Source of the DNA: Rhabdornis inornatus
Taxonomy: Eukaryota; Chordata; Aves; Passeriformes; Rhabdornithidae
NCBI GenBank assembly: GCA_013397075.1
Contig: VWZS01007618.1
Location: 10,901 to 74,900, forward strand
Direction: 5' to 3'
Length of the DNA stretch: 64,000 nt
The position numbers and the translations under genes were made by a program. The notes below the pieces were generated by a model that was given only the letters and a program-made list of their open reading frames with translations, was not told where the DNA came from and made no database searches. Shown here in pieces: positions 52,901-60,238 of the stretch (position 1 is its first letter; every line of letters begins with the position of its first letter).

Positions 52901-53957
52901 GACCTGCTGGAAAACAAGGGAGGGAAACAAAGCAACAAGGGGGGAAGAGAAGGAACCAACCACTCCACAAGGAAGAGCAGAGCGTGCCAAGAAGGCCAGA
53001 GCAGGGAACGGAACAGGAACAACAGTGGGATCAGGCTCCCAACAACACATCCCAGCTCAGCCATGAGCAACAACATTTCATCCAACAGAGGCCAAATCCT
53101 CTTCCCGACCACTTTTCCACCCTGGTGGGAAGGAGAGTGATCCGCATCCATGCGGTGTCCACAAGGATCCAGGCTGCAGAAAACATCTGGGATCCACAGG
53201 ACAGAGCCAGAGCCATGAGCCTGCTCTTGCTCCAAGGATGGTGAGGGACATTCCAAGGTCCTTGTTGGGGTCGCAGTAGGAACTAACACACGGCACAACA
53301 CAATTCCCAGGATATCCAGCTTGGCACCACTGTGTGCACTGGAGGATGCACAACTGCCCCTGGATTGTGCCCTGGGACAGGGATCTGTGCCATTCCAGAG
53401 CTGGACATGACTAGGGTGGTATGGAGCCAGGCTGGGAGAGCTGGGATTGTTTAGCCTGGAGAAGGGAAAACTCCAGGGAGACCTTGGAGCCCCTTCCAGT
53501 GCCTAAAGGGACTCCATGAGACCTGGAGAGGGACTTTGGCAAAGGGCCTGGAGTGACAGGACAAGGGGGAATGGCTTCCCACTGCCAGAAAACAGGGTTA
53601 GACGGGATGTTGGGAAGGAATTCCTCCCTGTAAGGGTGCTGAGGCTCCGGAATTGGCTTCCCAGAGAAACTGTAGCTGCCTCATCCTCGGAAGTATCCAA
53701 GGCCAGGTCGGACGGAGCTTGGAGCAGCCTGGGCTAGCGAAGGTGTCCGTGCCCACGCCAGGGTGGATGAGCCTCGCCACCCACCCCACCGCAGGGCGCG
53801 CTGCCTTTGGGGCATCCCGGGTGAGCGGGGCTGGGAATCCCAGGATCGCGGGGCTGGGAATCCCAGGATCGCGGGGCTGGGAATCCCAGGATCGCGATGC
53901 CCCCCGCTTACCTTCAAAGAAGCGCTGCAGAGCCTCCGTCTCGTCCACCACCTCCAT
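13979..53957 (-). CDS. MYRF: Myelin regulatory factor (membrane-tethered self-cleaving transcription factor)
   Basis: About 27 coding exons, all with GT-AG ends and consistent phase. In transcription order: 53957-53912, 36826-36739, 36013-35699, 33159-33098, 30100-30055 plus 30853-30678 (one split exon), 29883-29711, 29507-29384, 24539-24344, 23739-23663, 23194-23084, 22837-22747, 22165-21965, 21346-21238, 20785-20676, 20221-20061, 19636-19564, 18997-18909, 18622-18554, 18047-17967, 16809-16756 (tentative), 16599-16502, 15814-15536, 15442-15355, 15041-14967, 14843-14741, 14323-14249, 14065-13979. The protein starts MEVVDETEALQRFFEG and has about 1,070 codons visible (human 1,151). MYRF trimerises in the ER membrane and cuts itself; the N-terminal fragment enters the nucleus to activate target genes, including myelin genes. 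Part of exon 5 is lost in gaps and misordered. The start is fixed by the conserved N-terminus. Confidence 0.97.
14385..14706 (+). mobile_element. CR1-type LINE 3' fragment
   Basis: Sense fragment starting at the CTCAGCCTGGAGAAAAGAAGG word, with GGCCTCAAGCTCTGCCAGGG and TTGGATATTAGGGAAAATTC. It lies in a MYRF intron, 35 bp from exon 14843-14741. Confidence 0.9.
15915..16080 (+). mobile_element. CR1-type LINE 3' fragment
   Basis: AGAGAAGCTGTGGCTGCCCC through GGGCTTTAAGGTCCCTTCTG and the terminal CCCAGGATTCTGTG. Confidence 0.88.
18100..18260. repeat. Purine-rich low-complexity tract
   Basis: A/G-rich on +, hence a long pyrimidine tract on the MYRF strand shortly upstream of the acceptor of exon 18047-17967. 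Confidence 0.7.
18690..18822 (+). mobile_element. CR1-type LINE 3' fragment
   Basis: Degenerate copy of GATGCCCCATCCCTGGAAC to CTTCCAACCCAAAGCATTCC in a MYRF intron. Confidence 0.8.
18909..20221 (-). other. MYRF: MYRF coiled coil, linker and transmembrane exons (15-17)
   Basis: Exon 20221-20061 encodes the coiled coil ([20 protein letters not shown], then LETRIDELERWSHKLAKL). Exon 19636-19564 encodes a basic linker (SRAGSVPHKKRPHKVASK). Exon 18997-18909 encodes ACISQRFLQG and the membrane helix GTIIALVIIMAF. These are the trimer stalk and the ER anchor. Confidence 0.93.
19190..19525 (-). mobile_element. CR1-type LINE 3' fragment
   Basis: Reverse copy with GGAAAAGCCCTCTAGGATC, TCCCCCAGCACTGCCAAGGC and AATATCCAGCCTAG. 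It ends about 40 bp from MYRF exon 19636-19564. Confidence 0.88.
20804..20835 (+). repeat. GGGTG/GGGAT pentamer run, G-quadruplex candidate
   Basis: Eight or so G3-6 runs, each separated by T or AT, start 19 bp beyond MYRF exon 20785-20676. On the MYRF strand this is the C-rich tract upstream of the acceptor. Confidence 0.8.
21166..21261. repeat. 32-bp tandem triplication over a MYRF exon 3' end
   Basis: Three diverged units start at 21166, 21198 and 21230 (GGACATTCCTG / GGACATTCCTG / GGATGTACCTG). The third unit contains the last codons and the GT donor of exon 21346-21238; the other two lack the GT. Confidence 0.75.
22570..22682 (-). mobile_element. CR1-type LINE 3' fragment
   Basis: GTTTGGAAAAGACCTCTAAG, AACATCGAAGCCAACCC and the CCAGATGCCACATCCACACC word in reverse orientation, with an internal CACCAC expansion. 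Confidence 0.8.
22747..24539 (-). other. MYRF: MYRF Ndt80-like DNA-binding domain (exons 8-11)
   Basis: Exons 24539-24344, 23739-23663, 23194-23084 and 22837-22747 encode an Ig-like Ndt80-type fold. Visible segments are [80 protein letters not shown] and QNQNYTLAAHISERIIVR. It is almost identical to mammalian MYRF. The domain continues from exon 29507-29384 ([20 protein letters not shown]). Confidence 0.96.
23955..24250 (+). mobile_element. CR1-type LINE 3' fragment
   Basis: Sense copy with TTGGATATTAGGGAAAATTC, GAAACAGGCTGCCCAGGGCA and GCTTTTCCAACCTAACC. Confidence 0.88.
24540..29383 (-). other. MYRF: MYRF intron 7
   Basis: A 4.8-kb intron before the DNA-binding exons. It contains a CR1 fragment at 24580-24725. 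A G/C- and A/T-mixed stretch around 25000-25110 (CTTAATGGGCTGGTTTCCAT) looks less degenerate than its surroundings. No extra exon was recognised. Confidence 0.85.
24580..24725 (+). mobile_element. CR1-type LINE 3' fragment
   Basis: GGAAGTGTTTCGTGCCAGGC through TAGTGGAAGGTGTCCCTGC and AAAGTCCCTTCTGACCC. Confidence 0.85.
30024..30053 (-). mobile_element. CR1 3' tail truncated by an assembly gap
   Basis: CACAGTCCTGGAATGGTTTG immediately before the N at 30054. The rest of the element is missing, so the contig broke inside a repeat. Confidence 0.65.
30054..30054. other. Assembly gap (single N) inside MYRF exon 5
   Basis: The 5' half of MYRF exon 5 ends directly at this N. Contig 30590-30853 most likely belongs here. 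Confidence 0.95.
30055..30100 (-). CDS. MYRF: MYRF exon 5, 5' half
   Basis: Minus-strand acceptor TTTCCAG followed by codons for PHLLRTMTPENMCH, the counterpart of human PHLLRTITPETLCH. The phase fits exon 4 (33159-33098), giving Asp at the junction. The reading is cut by the N at 30054; the rest of the exon lies on the contig placed at 30590-30853. Confidence 0.93.
30204..30588. repeat. 385-bp block identical to 30855-31239 (copy 1)
   Basis: Constant offset of 651. It runs to the N at 30589, while its twin starts at the N at 30854. This is an end-to-start overlap of two contigs that should have been merged. Confidence 0.95.
30589..30589. other. Assembly gap (single N)
   Basis: Left border of the misplaced contig 30590-30853. 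Confidence 0.95.
30678..30853 (-). CDS. MYRF: MYRF exon 5, 3' half (misplaced contig)
   Basis: The minus strand encodes FPGLQREMFLKAEPLMPPYG and ELHHAQQSQMLHQLLQQHGA, then a GTAAGG donor at 30677. It joins in phase to exon 29883-29711. The 5' side is cut by the N at 30854. About 25 residues, proline-rich in human, are missing between the two halves. Confidence 0.93.
30854..30854. other. Assembly gap (single N)
   Basis: Right border of the misplaced contig 30590-30853, interrupting a coding exon. Confidence 0.95.
30855..31239. repeat. 385-bp block identical to 30204-30588 (copy 2)
   Basis: Second copy of the contig-end overlap. It is continuous with the reverse CR1 fragment that follows, whereas copy 1 stops at that boundary. 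Confidence 0.95.
31225..31440 (-). mobile_element. CR1-type LINE 3' fragment
   Basis: ATGGGCAGAGACACCTTCC, GGTTGCTCCAAGCCCTGCCC and GGGATGGGGCAGCCACAGCT in reverse orientation. Confidence 0.9.
32314..32346. repeat. A-rich run
   Basis: Two runs of 18 and 10 A bases separated by GG, in MYRF intron 4. Confidence 0.9.
33495..33635 (+). mobile_element. CR1-type LINE 3' fragment
   Basis: GCCAGGTTGGAAAAGGCTTG to CAATTCCATGATTCTATG, including the terminal ATTCTATG word. Confidence 0.9.
36515..36680 (+). mobile_element. CR1-type LINE 3' fragment
   Basis: CCAGAGAAGCTGTGGCTGCC to CCGGATTCTGTGATC; it ends about 60 bp from MYRF exon 36826-36739. Confidence 0.9.
36922..37185 (-). mobile_element. CR1-type LINE 3' fragment (degenerate)
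   Basis: GAATCATGGAATCATAGGATGG and GGAAGGGACCTTAAAGATCA in reverse at the left end. A sense-oriented tail (CCCTTCCAACTCAGGACG) is at the right end, so there may be two fragments. Confidence 0.7.
38610..38785 (+). mobile_element. CR1-type LINE 3' fragment
   Basis: CAGAGAAGCTGTGGCTGCCC, TTCCAGGCCAGGTTGGATGG and TAGTGGAAGGTGTCCCTGCC; one of the best-preserved copies. Confidence 0.92.
41705..41785 (+). mobile_element. CR1 3' tail
   Basis: CCCATGGCAGGGGGTTGG to CCAAACCATTCCAGGATTCC. Confidence 0.8.
43655..43725 (+). mobile_element. CR1 3' tail
   Basis: GGCAGGGGGTAGTTGGATGG to CACTCCAGGATTCTACG. Confidence 0.8.
44195..44520 (+). mobile_element. CR1-type LINE 3' fragment
   Basis: TCTCCACAACTCCCTGACAG, TTGGATATTAGGGAAAATTC and GATGATTCCAGGAGG. 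The same subfamily as the copies at 14385 and 23955. Confidence 0.9.
45120..45240 (-). mobile_element. CR1-type LINE 3' fragment
   Basis: GTTGGAAGGGACCTTAAGGA and CCATGGGCAGGGACACCTCT in reverse orientation. Confidence 0.88.
45690..45830 (+). mobile_element. CR1-type LINE 3' fragment
   Basis: CCCCTGGAAGTGTTCAAGGC to CCCTTCCAGGATTCTATAA. Confidence 0.9.
46430..46520 (+). mobile_element. CR1 3' tail
   Basis: GGGGGTGGAACTGGATGATC to AAGAATTCCATGATTACATG. Confidence 0.8.
46665..46800 (-). mobile_element. CR1-type LINE 3' fragment
   Basis: CAATCATAGAATCCTGGAG, CCATGGGCAGGGACACCTTC and GGTTGCTCCAAGCCCTGTCC. Confidence 0.9.
47300..47480 (-). mobile_element. CR1-type LINE 3' fragment
   Basis: GAGTCCTGGAATGGCTTGGG, GCTCCAAGCCCTGTCCAACC and GATGGGGCAGCCACAGCTTC. 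Confidence 0.92.
48061..48130. repeat. 23-bp minisatellite, three copies
   Basis: CCAGGATAAATGAGTTTTGG and two near-identical units starting at 48084 and 48107, in MYRF intron 1. Confidence 0.9.
49580..49835 (+). mobile_element. CR1-type LINE 3' fragment
   Basis: GGCTGTCCAGAGAAGTTGTG, GGATTGGAGCAACCCAGGAT and CATTCTGGGATTCCATGATC. Confidence 0.88.
50808..51005. repeat. Degenerate ~19-bp minisatellite
   Basis: About ten units of an AAACAAGGATACCCAGG-type word with unit-length drift, in MYRF intron 1. Confidence 0.85.
51970..52078. repeat. Purine (A/G) tract
   Basis: About 110 bp, nearly pure A/G on +, with poly(GA)/(GAA)-like words. Confidence 0.85.
53395..53765 (+). mobile_element. CR1-type LINE 3' fragment (longest relative)
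   Basis: Starts at GATTGTTTAGCCTGGAGAAGG, runs through GGGAAGGAATTCCTCCC and GCTTGGAGCAGCCTGGGCTA, and stops about 150 bp from MYRF exon 1. Confidence 0.9.
53828..53898. repeat. 23-bp tandem repeat, three copies, next to MYRF exon 1
   Basis: The unit GCTGGGAATCCCAGGATCGC plus GGG repeats with starts near 53830, 53853 and 53876 inside intron 1, ending about 14 bp from the exon 1 donor. Each unit contains a GGGAATCCC palindrome. Confidence 0.92.
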
Positions 53958-54187
53958 GGCTGGGCCATGCACGGGCCGGCCCCGGCTCAGTCCGTGCGGC
54001 TGCAGGGGGGCATCGCCCCGGCCCGGGGGGGCTCAGCCGCGACCCCCGAGCCCCGTCCGAGCCCCGTCCGAGCCCCGAGCGAGCCCCGCTCTCAGCGCCG
54101 GGCTCCCGGTGCCCGTGCCCAGCTCGCCCGCCCGATGCCCATCGGCGTCCGCCCGGCGCTGCCCCGCACTCGGGCTGCTGCGGCCGC

Positions 54188-54280
54188 TCCTCCCTCTTTC
54201 CCTCTTTCCCTCCCCTTCTTTCCCTCTTTCCCTCCCCTTCTTTCCCTCTTTCCCTCCCCTTCTTTCCCTCTTTCCCTGCC
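54188..54280. repeat. 22-bp polypyrimidine minisatellite, four copies
   Basis: CTCCCCTTCTTTCCCTCTTT units, with the TCCCCT word at 54211, 54233 and 54255 and a final variant at 54277, about 230-320 bp upstream of the MYRF ATG. Pure C/T on +. Confidence 0.93.
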
Positions 54281-54479
54281 CTTCCCCGCCCGCTGCTCCT
54301 CCTTCCTCCGCCCGGCGCCGCGCTCGGGGCACTCCAGCAAAGGGGGTTTGGCAACGCCAGCGAGTCCCGAGGTTGCCACAAAGTCACCTAAAAGCACTCG
54401 CGAGGCGCCGGGAGGAACCTCCGAACTAAAAAGCGTTAAAAAGCAGTGGAGAGGCACCAAAAACCAGCTACTAATGCAC

Positions 54480-54560
54480 CAAAAACCAGCCCCTAAGCCC
54501 CCAAAAACCAGCCCCTAAGCCCCCAAAAACCAGCCCCTAAAGCCCCCCCAAAACAGCTAC
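54480..54560 (-). repeat. 22-bp G-rich subarray, G-quadruplex candidate
   Basis: Three AAAAACCAGCCCCTAAGCCC units at 54481, 54503 and 54525 followed by a C7 run. On the minus strand this gives alternating G4 and G5 runs. Confidence 0.85.
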
Positions 54561-54784
54561 TAAAGCACCAAGAAGAAAGGAGCCACAAATCACCAGAAAA
54601 TAAAACAAAAAGCCAGGCACAAACTACCAAACTCTGTCCAGAAACCAGCGCAAAAACAGCCACAAAGCACAAAACTTTGTGCACAAGGCACCAAAAACCC
54701 TCACAAAGCACCAAACTCCCCTCATAGAGCACCAAAATCTGCCACAAAGTAGTCACAAGGCACCAAAAAATCAGCCAAAGGCCA

Positions 54785-55050
54785 CCAAAAATCCAGCCAC
54801 AAACCACTGGAAAAAAGCACCAAAATGCAGCCACAAAGCACTAAAATAAAAGAGCCCCAAGCCACCAAAAATCCAGCCACAAACCACTGGAAAAAAGCAC
54901 CAAAATGCAGCCACAAAGCACTAAAATAAAAGAGCCCCAAGCCACCAAAAATCCAGCCACAAACCACTGGAAAAAAGCACCAAAATGCAGCCACAAAGCA
55001 CTAAAATAAAAGAGCCCCAAGCCACCAAAAATCCAGCCACAAACTACCAA
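54785..55050. repeat. 80-bp higher-order repeat inside the A/C array
   Basis: CTAAAATAAAAGAGCCCCAA recurs at 54841, 54921 and 55001 with nearly identical 80-bp units. This is recent amplification within the older, degenerate array. Confidence 0.95.
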
Positions 55051-56220
55051 AATCTGTCCAGAAACCACAGAAAAAAAAAAGCTAGAGCACTAAAACATGG
55101 CCAGAAGCCACCAAATGTCACAAGCTACCAAAATCCATCCAGAAACCACAAAAAAACCCAGTCACAAAGTACTGAAATCTGTTCAGAGAGCAGCAAAAAT
55201 ACTCAAAAAGCACCAAAATTTGTGCACAAAGCACCAAAAACCCTCACAAAGAACCAAAATCTGTCCCCAAAGCACCCAAATCCGTCCCCAAATTCACAAG
55301 GCACCAAAAAGAGAGCCATAAACCATCAAAAATCCAGTCTCAAACGACCAAAATCCATCCAGAAACTACAAAAGCCCAGCCACAAAACACCAAACCCACC
55401 ACAAATTACAAAAATGTAGCCACAAACCATCAAACCTGATCATAAAACCAGCCCTGAGGCACAAAATCCAACCACAAACCACCAAAATCCTCCCATAAAT
55501 TCCAAAACCAGCCACAAATCACTGGAACCCAGTTTTTAAAACAGACACAAATCAGTGAAATCCAAGCACAAATTGCCAAACCAGGAAATCCCCAAAATCC
55601 AGCCTCACATCCCAGCCACAGACCACAAAACCAACTGCAAATCACCAGAATCCAGATCACGCTAAAACAGCCCCAAATCATCAAAATCCAACCTCATACA
55701 CCAAAATCCAGCCCCAAATCACCCTAAACATCAAATCCAGCTTTAAATCATCAAAATTCAGTCACAAATTTGCCTAAACTAGCCCCAAACACCAAATCCG
55801 GCCCTAAATCATCCAAATCCAACTGCAAACCACCAAAATCCAGTCCCAAATCCCTAGAATCCAGCCCTAAATCCACCAAAAATTAGCCCTCAAATCACCC
55901 AAATCCAGCTCCAAATCGCCTTAAACCATCCCCAAATCACCTTACACTTGCCCCAAGCACCAAATCCAGCTGCAAATCACCAAATCCAGCTGCAAATCAC
56001 CCCAAACCAGCTGCAAGCTACCAAAATCCAGCCCCAAATCACCCTAAACCAGCTGCAAATCACCAAAATCCAGCCTCAAACACCAAATTCTGTCCTAAGT
56101 AATCAAAATCCAGCTGCAAACCACCCAAATCCAGCCTAAATCACCCTAAGTCAGCCCCGACCACCGAAATCCAGCCTAAAATCATCCAAATCCATCCCCA
56201 AATCCCACCCCAAACCCCAA

Positions 56221-56221
56221 N
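56221..56221. other. Assembly gap (single N)
   Basis: End of the A/C minisatellite; the array length is therefore a minimum. Confidence 0.95.
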
Positions 56222-56960
56222 AATAAGGGCCCGCTGGGAATAATGTCCATGAAGTTCCGAGTTCTCGGAGCGCCGGGGCCCTGCCAGCCCCAAACTGTGG
56301 GGCCTTTCTGCTGCAGGCCAGCCAGGGCACAATGAGGGATTGTCCAGCCCCACATCCCAATTGAGAAGGGCAGATTCTCTGGGATATATAAATATATTTA
56401 TCCCTCTCCCACAGCTGTGCAGTGACCAATTCTTCTCCCGGGAGAGGAGGGGGATTGAGGATTGGGGACAGTAATGGGTCTATTATTTCGGGATGGAGAG
56501 AACGAGGCTTTTTTTCTCCTCTCTCTCTCTCTCTCTCTCCACATTAAGACAATTGTTATTCCTTGCTCCCCTTGTTCCTGCTCTCAGCTCCCCGTTTTGG
56601 GCACAAGCTGCGTGGGAAGGAAGGGAAATTAAGGGAAAATGGATTTTGCCCAGGAAGCTGAGCGTGGGCCCAGCCTAAACCCTGTTAGATGTTGGTCTGT
56701 AATATTTAATTAAATAAAGATTAGACCCAGCACCAAAATCAGAACTGGACAGGATGACCCTTGGGGGGGTTCTATTCCAACTCAGGATATTGAATCCCAG
56801 AATTCATGATTCTCTCATTCTCTCATTTAGAATCCTGGAATCATATCCCATACTTTTATGGATTCATAAAATCATCATTTGATTTGCAGAATCATACTTC
56901 GTGATTCTATGATTTAGAATCCCAGAATCCTGGAATGGTTTGCCTTGGGAGGGAATTTAA
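56222..56960. promoter_or_regulatory. Possible distal regulatory block upstream of MYRF
   Basis: Non-repetitive stretch with a (CT)n run at 56518-56540, then GACAATTGTTATTCCTTG at 56548-56565 holding an inverted pair of SOX-type ACAAT sites, and an AATATTTAATTAAATAAAG block at 56702-56720. No ORF. Function is inferred only. Confidence 0.3.
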
Positions 56961-56970
56961 AGCTCATCCA

Positions 56971-57440
56971 TGGAATTATTCAGCTTGGAATAGCCCCAGG
57001 CCATAAGAACCTGCTTTACACCTCCAGAGCTTTGTCCCTGTGTCCCTTGCCCTGCAGGACACTGGGAAAATCCCAGTTGGGACTCACGTTCCTTGCAGAA
57101 AGATCCCAGCATCCAAAGGGCAGATTTCCACACTATTCTGGCTCAAATATCCAACATAATTGAATATTTGGGATATATTCTTGACTGAGAGCATTCATCT
57201 TCCTCTTCTATCCCTGTCATTCCCATCCACTCCCAAAAATTCCCTCATTCTCAACTTTGTTTGCACTCAAATCCTTCTTTTTATATGGCAGGATGACTTT
57301 AACTTGGGAGAACTCAAAACATCAAGTTCCTTCCTTAATTTCCTTCTCCACTGAAGGACAGATTCCTAGAATTGATCTTGAGGGACAGGGATCATGGAAT
57401 CCTGGAATGGTTTGGGTGGGAAGTGACCCTAAAGCCCATC
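56971..57440. repeat. Diverged direct duplication, copy 1
   Basis: Aligns along its length with 60239-60695, sharing words such as TTGAATATTTGGGAT, CTATCCCTGTCATTCCCATC and AAGGACAGATTCCTAGAA. Both copies end in the same reverse CR1 tail. Confidence 0.85.
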
Positions 57441-57475
57441 TAGTTCCACCAGCACTTCCACAAGTTCCTGCCCGT
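57391..57475 (-). mobile_element. CR1 3' tail
   Basis: ATCATGGAATCCTGGAATGG followed by GGGAAGTGACCCTAAAGCCC in reverse orientation. Confidence 0.8.
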
Positions 57476-58719
57476 GATGGTGTTGGACCATAGAGCCGGG
57501 TCCAAGGAGGATCAAAAGATTTGGGAAAGGATCCTGAGCCTGGATTTGGATCCCTCTGGACTTGGCCTGGGATGTCCCATCCTAAAGTGTAAAATCCTGT
57601 GGAGCAACTCATTTACAACAAAAATAGGATGCTTCCCTCCCAAGTGCCACACATCCCTTACCAGACAGGAAAATCCCTTTGGGAATGGCTCATTAAGGAT
57701 TCAAATCCTGAGATTTGAGGGTTCTGCCCTCACCCAGTGGCTGCCATTTCCAGAACACCCTCCTCTGGACATATCCCTAGGAATCTTTGCTCCTTCCCAT
57801 CTTTCCTCCTTCCCTGGTGCCTAAATCAAGGTGTGGATGATCCATGTCCTTCTCAGTGGAGTTTTCCTCCTGCCTCAGTCCTGCTCAGCTCCCACTCCCC
57901 CATGGAATGCTGCTCTTTCCCTTCCCAGACCTGATTAAAGGGAAACGACCCACTGGAAAAACACACCAAGGGATGGAGCCAACCTCATCCATATGGGATG
58001 GTCCAGCTCCCTTCCTGCAGTGAGCTGGGGATGGACTTGTGTGATCCCCAGAGGATCCTAGAGAGCTCTGAATCCCAAAAAATCAAAGGTCTTGCTTTTG
58101 ATCCATAGGGAAGCAGCTCCAGTAGATCCAAACCCAGTCCCTCATTGGTCTTCTTTTCTCCTGCCCTCCACATTTCCCATATTTCTCCCCCTTCCCAATC
58201 CCCTCCAGGTCATGCTCCCTGCAAACCCTGCTCTCCCTATCCCACGTGGCTTGCCAGGAGCACGAGCCAGGAAGGGGTGGAGGGATATTACTTGGGATAT
58301 TACTCATGGAAGGTGTGGCCGGGGCTCCCTCCGGCGCCGAATTTCAAAGTCCAGTTTCCAACAAAACAATAACTCAGGAATTTCCCCCTCCCTTACCCCA
58401 TCCCTCCCCCAAATCCCAACCTCCAGCTGAGATTCCCAGGCATGACTGGAAGGATTTGGAGTCTATTTTTAACCTTTTTCCACCAGCTCTGAGCACGGAC
58501 ACCTCAATCTCTGGAAGGGTGCCAGAATCATCGATCCGGCTCACGTGAGGCTCAGCTGAGCAGGAATCATGGATCCAGGGATATCCAATGGATATGAGAT
58601 CTATTTCTCCTGCTGGGACCAAGTCCCAAAGAAGCTGCTGTGTCACTGTTGGAGATGCTGGAATACTTGGAATCTCCTACTCACAAACCATCCCAATCCA
58701 GGCACAAATTCCCTAAATC

Positions 58720-58885
58720 CCAGATGGTCTAGGTGGGAAGGGACCTCAAAGCTTATCCCATTCCATCCACTGCCATGGGCAGGGACACCTTCCACAATCC
58801 CAGGTTGCTCCAAGCTTTGTCCAACCTGGACTTGATGCTTCCAGGGATGAAGCAGCCACAGATTCTTTGGGAAATCCTCTCCAAC
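58720..58885 (-). mobile_element. CR1-type LINE 3' fragment
   Basis: GGTGGGAAGGGACCTCAAAG, GGCAGGGACACCTTCCACAA and GGTTGCTCCAAGCTTTGTCC. Confidence 0.9.
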
Positions 58886-60238
58886 CCCCAGGGAAGCTCC
58901 CACCCTGCTGGAGGCGGAAGCAGAGCTCCCTCTGTTATCTCCTCCTGGCAGGAGACCCGGGTGGATCAATCCCTTCCTGGTTATCCATTAACTCCAAAGG
59001 GTTCATTCCCAAGTCAGGAAGAACACCTCCATTGATTTGTAAAGACTGTCCTCAGCCAGGAACACACGTCCTGGGAGACCTCTGGAGCTGAAAGCACAAG
59101 GACTCAACCCAGGCCTGGAGCAGGGAAGTGTCACCCACCCGCTTCCAATAAGGACATCCAGGCTCCATGGAAAACCCCTGTCCACTCCAACAAGATAAAC
59201 AAGGCTACAAGGGCTGGATGTGCTTTCCAAGGAAGTTCTGTGGTGGGAAGGATGAGTACAAATTGCTGGAAAATCCAAGGAGATTTTGGAGGAGGAGGAG
59301 GAGGCAGGAAAATGCAAATGCTGCTGGAAGAGGCCAGGAATTACATCTGGACCATCACCCTCAGATCACAGTTTCCTTTCCCTCTTTTCCAATGCAAATA
59401 CAACCTGGAATGCTTGGGAAAACCCTGAGGAATTTTTTGTGCCATGCTGGTTTCCATTGAATTAATTAACAATTAGATCCCAGCTTTACTTAATTAAATA
59501 TTCCCATTATTTTCCCTCATTTTCTTTGCCTGCTGGGGAACGCTTCAAGAATTTGTTGGAGAATTTGGTTTTTTTTTCTGTAGTTCCACATTTTTTGTCA
59601 ATGGATTGGAAACAACTTTTCTCAATAAGCTGGAATTCTTTTCCTAAGGCCACCAACACACCCAGGAGCCGGAGAATCTCCTTGGAAAACATGACTACAT
59701 CCCTAAGGAAGGCTTTTAATAGGTTTTATAGCAGCATCCCCCATTCCTGCTGTGTCCACATCCATATATTTTCATCCTTAAAAACTGAATTAAAGCAGGC
59801 TCTCCTAAACATGGATTATTCCGTGTTTATCCAAGGATAGCAGCCAGAGTTGGATGTTTTCCTTCCCCAGGAGAGGAAGGGTTTCCAGAAGAGCCAATAT
59901 CCTTTTATGAGGCTGATATAGCTCTGGGTAGGGAAAAAAATCCCACAAAGCCATCCCAAAACATCAGGCAGTTCAACATTCCAGCACTTTTTATAGGCAA
60001 TTTTATAGGAACTCAGTAGTTCAGCCACCTTTGAGCTCTTAATTCCCTGATAGTCCCTTCAGGAGCAGCCATAAAAACAATCCATGCAGCCATTAATAGG
60101 ATTACACACTTCCAGGCATTCCTTTTCTCCCTGGATTTCTCCTGCCTGGTCAGTGAGCTCCAGGACTTCTCCTGCCCTTATTCCCCAACCCTGTAAGCCA
60201 TGAATGCAGCTTTTCCCTTTCCTAGAATATGAATTATG

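Larger units (their letters stand above)
36827..53911 (-). other. MYRF: MYRF intron 1 (17 kb)
   Basis: The largest intron, between the 15-codon first exon and exon 2. It contains about a dozen CR1 fragments, several minisatellites and no exon that I can recognise. Islands of higher GC/CpG at about 37380-37640, 40210-40500, 42270-42500, 48690-48990 and 50090-50240 stand out from the background and are possible regulatory elements. In mammals, intron 1 of MYRF holds oligodendrocyte enhancers bound by SOX10. Confidence 0.85.
53770..54420 (-). promoter_or_regulatory. MYRF: MYRF CpG-island promoter and 5' UTR
   Basis: A high-GC, CpG-dense stretch around and upstream of the MYRF ATG (53957-53955), with no TATA box evident. 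The transcription start cannot be placed from sequence alone. It includes a 22-bp polypyrimidine repeat. Confidence 0.75.
54416..56220. repeat. 1.8-kb A/C-rich strand-asymmetric minisatellite
   Basis: Degenerate tandem array of CCAAAAATCCAGCCACAAA-type units of about 16-22 bp. The + strand is mainly A and C with very little G or T, so the MYRF-sense strand is G/T-rich. It ends at the N at 56221. Confidence 0.92.

Noticed and set aside
54480..54560. Interstitial telomere (CCCTAA)n
   Set aside because: CCCCTAAG occurs, but only inside a 22-bp unit; there is no run of hexamers.
54722..55068. Hydrophobic minus-strand ORFs resembling a repeated membrane protein (WLDFWWLG-type)
   Set aside because: They translate the G/T strand of the 80-bp minisatellite. 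The 80-bp period is not a multiple of three, so the frame shifts between units.
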